A stretch of 13,879 bases of DNA, taken from assembly GCA_947455285.1 (NCBI GenBank), contig CANGOK010000054.1:1-13879 (forward strand), in the 5' to 3' direction. Below the pieces are notes generated by a model. That model was not told the origin of the DNA. It saw nothing but the letters and a program-made list of their open reading frames with translations, and did no database searches. Positions within the stretch are counted from its first letter, which is position 1, and each line of letters begins with the position of its first letter. The position numbers and the translations under genes were made by a program. Below are positions 12,099 to 13,879 of this stretch, in pieces. Origin of the DNA: Beijerinckiaceae bacterium. Lineage in GTDB: Bacteria > Pseudomonadota > Alphaproteobacteria > Rhizobiales > Beijerinckiaceae.

Positions 12099-13748
12099 TC
12101 ATTCACGCAACAAACGCTCAAGCGCCTCGATACGATCAGCGTCGCGGGCCGGCTTGTCCCAGCGAATACGGGCTATGCGCGGAAAGCGCATGGCTACGCC
12201 GGACTTGTGCCGCGTCGAACGATTAAGTCCGTCAAAGGCGATTTCGAGAACAAGGCCATCGCCCGGCCCGTGCGTCACCTCGCGCACGGGCCCGAAGCGA
12301 TTGATCGTGTTGTTGCGCACCCATTTGTCGAGCTGGCCGAGCTCTTCATCTGTGAAGCCGAAATAGGCCTTGCCGACGGGGGCGAGTTCGTCGCCATGGG
12401 CGCCCGCACGCCAGACGCCGAAGGTGAAATCCGAATAAAAGGATGAACGCTTTCCATGCCCGCGCTGGGCGTACATCAGGACAGCGTCCACGTTGAACGG
12501 ATCGCGCTTCCATTTCCACCATGGCCCCTTGGGTCGGCCCGGAACGTAAATGGATTGGCGCCGCTTCAGCATCACGCCTTCGATGGCTTCAGCGTCGGCG
12601 CCGGCGCCCGCGCCAGCCGGATCAAGCCGCGCCTGCGCCAGCTCTTCCCATGAATCGAACGGCACAAGCGGCGACCGATCAATACGCGCCGCGCCCGCCC
12701 TTTCGATCAAGGCCTCAAGGCGCGCGCGCCGTTCTTCAAAAGGCAAGGGGCGCAGATCCTCGCCATTTTCCGTCAAGAGATCATAGGCACGAATATGCAG
12801 CGGATAATCCGCCATCAATTTGCCGCTCACGCTCTTGCGGTTGAGCCGCTGCTGCAACACGCCAAATGGCTGCACGAGGCCCTCGCGCACCACCAGCAAT
12901 TCGCCGTCAATGGCGACATCGCCGAGATTGGCGGCGCGAAGCGCTTCCAGCATATCGGGGCAGCTTTGCGACATATCCTCGCCGGTTCGCGAATAAAGCC
13001 GCTCCGCACGAACGCCCGTGGCGTCGCATCCAGTCACAGCCTGCACCCGCACGCCGTCCCATTTCCATTCCGCCGAAAATTCCGCCGGATCGAGCGTTGC
13101 GAAATCTCGGTCATCGATGGCGTGCGCAAGCATCGGCGTTCGAAAAGGCGTGGGATCATCGGTGACGGGACGAGGCTCGCGTCCCTCCACCCAGGCGAAG
13201 AGATCGATATAAGGCGCCTTCAACCCGTGCCAGATTTCCTCGACATCATCAGGCGCGAGGCCGCCCATCGCGGCCACAGCCGTCTTGGCGAGGCGCGCTG
13301 AAACCCCTATGCGCAGGCCGCCTGTGATGAGTTTCAACAGCGCCCAGCGCCCGGTCTCATCAAGCGTATCAAGCCAGAAGGCGAGCTGCCGGGGTAACGC
13401 GCTCTTGCTGGTCTGATGAAGTTGCTCGACGATTTGCGACAGCGTCGGCGCCATGGGCGCGTCGGCCATCTCTACAGGCGCAGGCCAAAGGAGCGCCGCC
13501 GTTTCGGAGAGATCGCCAACAAAGTCGTAACTCATCGCAAAGAGCGCAGGATCGGTGCGTTCGCTGATGAGCGTGCGGATGAGCGCGGGTTTCGCGTGGG
13601 CGAAACTAAGCCCTCCCGTCATGGCCGCGAGCGCATAACCGCGATCTGGGTCTGCCTCGGCGCCAAAATAGTCTGTCAACAGCCGCAATTTATTGTTGCG
13701 CGAAGGCTCGTAGGCCAGACGATCCAGCAAGGCGGCGAAACGGTTCAC
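12099..13748 (-). CDS. ATP-dependent DNA ligase (bacterial ligase-associated repair cluster type)
   Basis: The product seals DNA nicks using ATP, in addition to the housekeeping NAD-dependent LigA expected elsewhere in the genome. It has 549 residues. An N-terminal DNA-binding domain occupies about 1-200 (LLTDYF, LLKLITGGLRIGVS). The nucleotidyltransferase core has adenylated Lys229 in EWKWDGVRVQ, LYSRTGED (251-258), DGELLVV (281-287), EGVMLKRR (390-397) and WWKWKRD (410-416). An OB-fold domain runs to the end (VGKAYFGFTDEE, FDGLNRSTRHKSG). A Gly/Ala-rich insert lies at 377-388. The GTG start is preceded by GGAGG with 7 bases of spacing and overlaps the stop of the exonuclease gene (GTGA), so the two are cotranslated. 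The organisation matches the ligase-exonuclease-Lhr helicase-phosphoesterase repair cluster, not the Ku/LigD end-joining system. Confidence 0.93.
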   Translation of the reverse strand: MNRFAALLDRLAYEPSRNNKLRLLTDYFGAEADPDRGYALAAMTGGLSFAHAKPALIRTLISERTDPALFAMSYDFVGDLSETAALLWPAPVEMADAPMAPTLSQIVEQLHQTSKSALPRQLAFWLDTLDETGRWALLKLITGGLRIGVSARLAKTAVAAMGGLAPDDVEEIWHGLKAPYIDLFAWVEGREPRPVTDDPTPFRTPMLAHAIDDRDFATLDPAEFSAEWKWDGVRVQAVTGCDATGVRAERLYSRTGEDMSQSCPDMLEALRAANLGDVAIDGELLVVREGLVQPFGVLQQRLNRKSVSGKLMADYPLHIRAYDLLTENGEDLRPLPFEERRARLEALIERAGAARIDRSPLVPFDSWEELAQARLDPAGAGAGADAEAIEGVMLKRRQSIYVPGRPKGPWWKWKRDPFNVDAVLMYAQRGHGKRSSFYSDFTFGVWRAGAHGDELAPVGKAYFGFTDEELGQLDKWVRNNTINRFGPVREVTHGPGDGLVLEIAFDGLNRSTRHKSGVAMRFPRIARIRWDKPARDADRIEALERLLRE

Positions 13749-13879
13749 GGCTGCGCCTCCGCCACCGCCGCTTCGTCATCATCGCCATAGCCCATGAGGT
13801 GAAGCGGGCGCGCGCGCAAACCTCGCTGCGTCGCCCAATGCGCCAAAGCGTCTTCCGCGCCATGGGTGATCCACAGTTC
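13745..13879 (-). CDS. Ligase-associated DNA exonuclease (metallo-beta-lactamase type), C-terminal fragment
   Basis: Only the last 44 residues are in the window; the gene runs off the right edge upstream. The visible part reads ELWITHGAEDALAHW, then RARPLHLMGYGDDDEAA, then stop. This matches the C-terminal end of ligase-associated exonucleases, a beta-CASP/mRNA-3'-end-processing-like metallo-beta-lactamase family encoded beside bacterial ATP-dependent ligases. The catalytic His/Asp motifs lie outside the window and cannot be checked. Its TGA overlaps the ligase GTG by the GTGA junction. The call rests on the tail motif together with the ligase neighbour. Confidence 0.75.
   Translation of the reverse strand, partial: ELWITHGAEDALAHWATQRGLRARPLHLMGYGDDDEAAVAEAQP

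Noticed and set aside
12587..12622. GC-rich short repeat inside the ligase gene (Gly/Ala-rich insert)
   Set aside because: It is in frame and short, and looks like a flexible linker within the coding sequence rather than a mobile or regulatory repeat.
12099..13879. Ku/LigD-type end-joining locus
   Set aside because: The ligase has no polymerase or phosphoesterase domain fused, and its neighbour is the ligase-associated exonuclease, not Ku.

Overview
This window is a gene-dense, GC-rich chromosomal segment. It most resembles an alphaproteobacterium of the order Hyphomicrobiales (Rhizobiales). The signs are an archaeal-type class I lysyl-tRNA synthetase, a tandem-domain dCTP deaminase, a metZ gene behind a SAM-II riboswitch, a DUF952-pyrD gene pair, and the ATP-dependent ligase/ligase-associated exonuclease pair. 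I see no transposase, prophage, CRISPR array, tRNA or rRNA. It looks like core chromosome, not a transferred island.

Layout from left to right: the 5' two-thirds of lysK (minus, runs off the left edge); a membrane GT2 glycosyltransferase with a GspE_N-like N-terminal domain (minus); a divergent orphan periplasmic solute-binding protein (plus); a SCO copper chaperone with a 57-residue membrane protein just upstream of it (minus); a tandem dCTP deaminase (minus); then, divergently, metZ with a recognisable promoter and SAM-II riboswitch (plus). Next come an S24/LexA-like repressor with a perfect 16-bp inverted repeat upstream of its own start (minus), a DUF952 gene translationally coupled to pyrD (plus), and a NarL-type response regulator (minus) divergent from a degenerate sodium:solute-symporter-like membrane protein (plus). 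The window closes with an ATP-dependent DNA ligase and the 3' end of its partner exonuclease (minus).

Several genes serve nucleotide supply and DNA maintenance: dCTP deaminase for dUMP/dTTP, PyrD for UMP, and the ligase and nuclease for repair. MetZ makes methionine under predicted SAM feedback. The SCO protein points to copper insertion into cytochrome oxidase.

The strongest regulatory reading is at 5915-6060. There a TTGAC-type promoter, a SAM-II aptamer and a Shine-Dalgarno hairpin lie in series before metZ. They occupy DNA that a naive reading would give to the N-terminus of the dCTP deaminase gene. The best candidate for something undescribed is the pairing of a motif-depleted symporter-like protein with an orphan response regulator. 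All four convergent gene junctions have only 0-4 bp between stop codons, with no room for a terminator between them.
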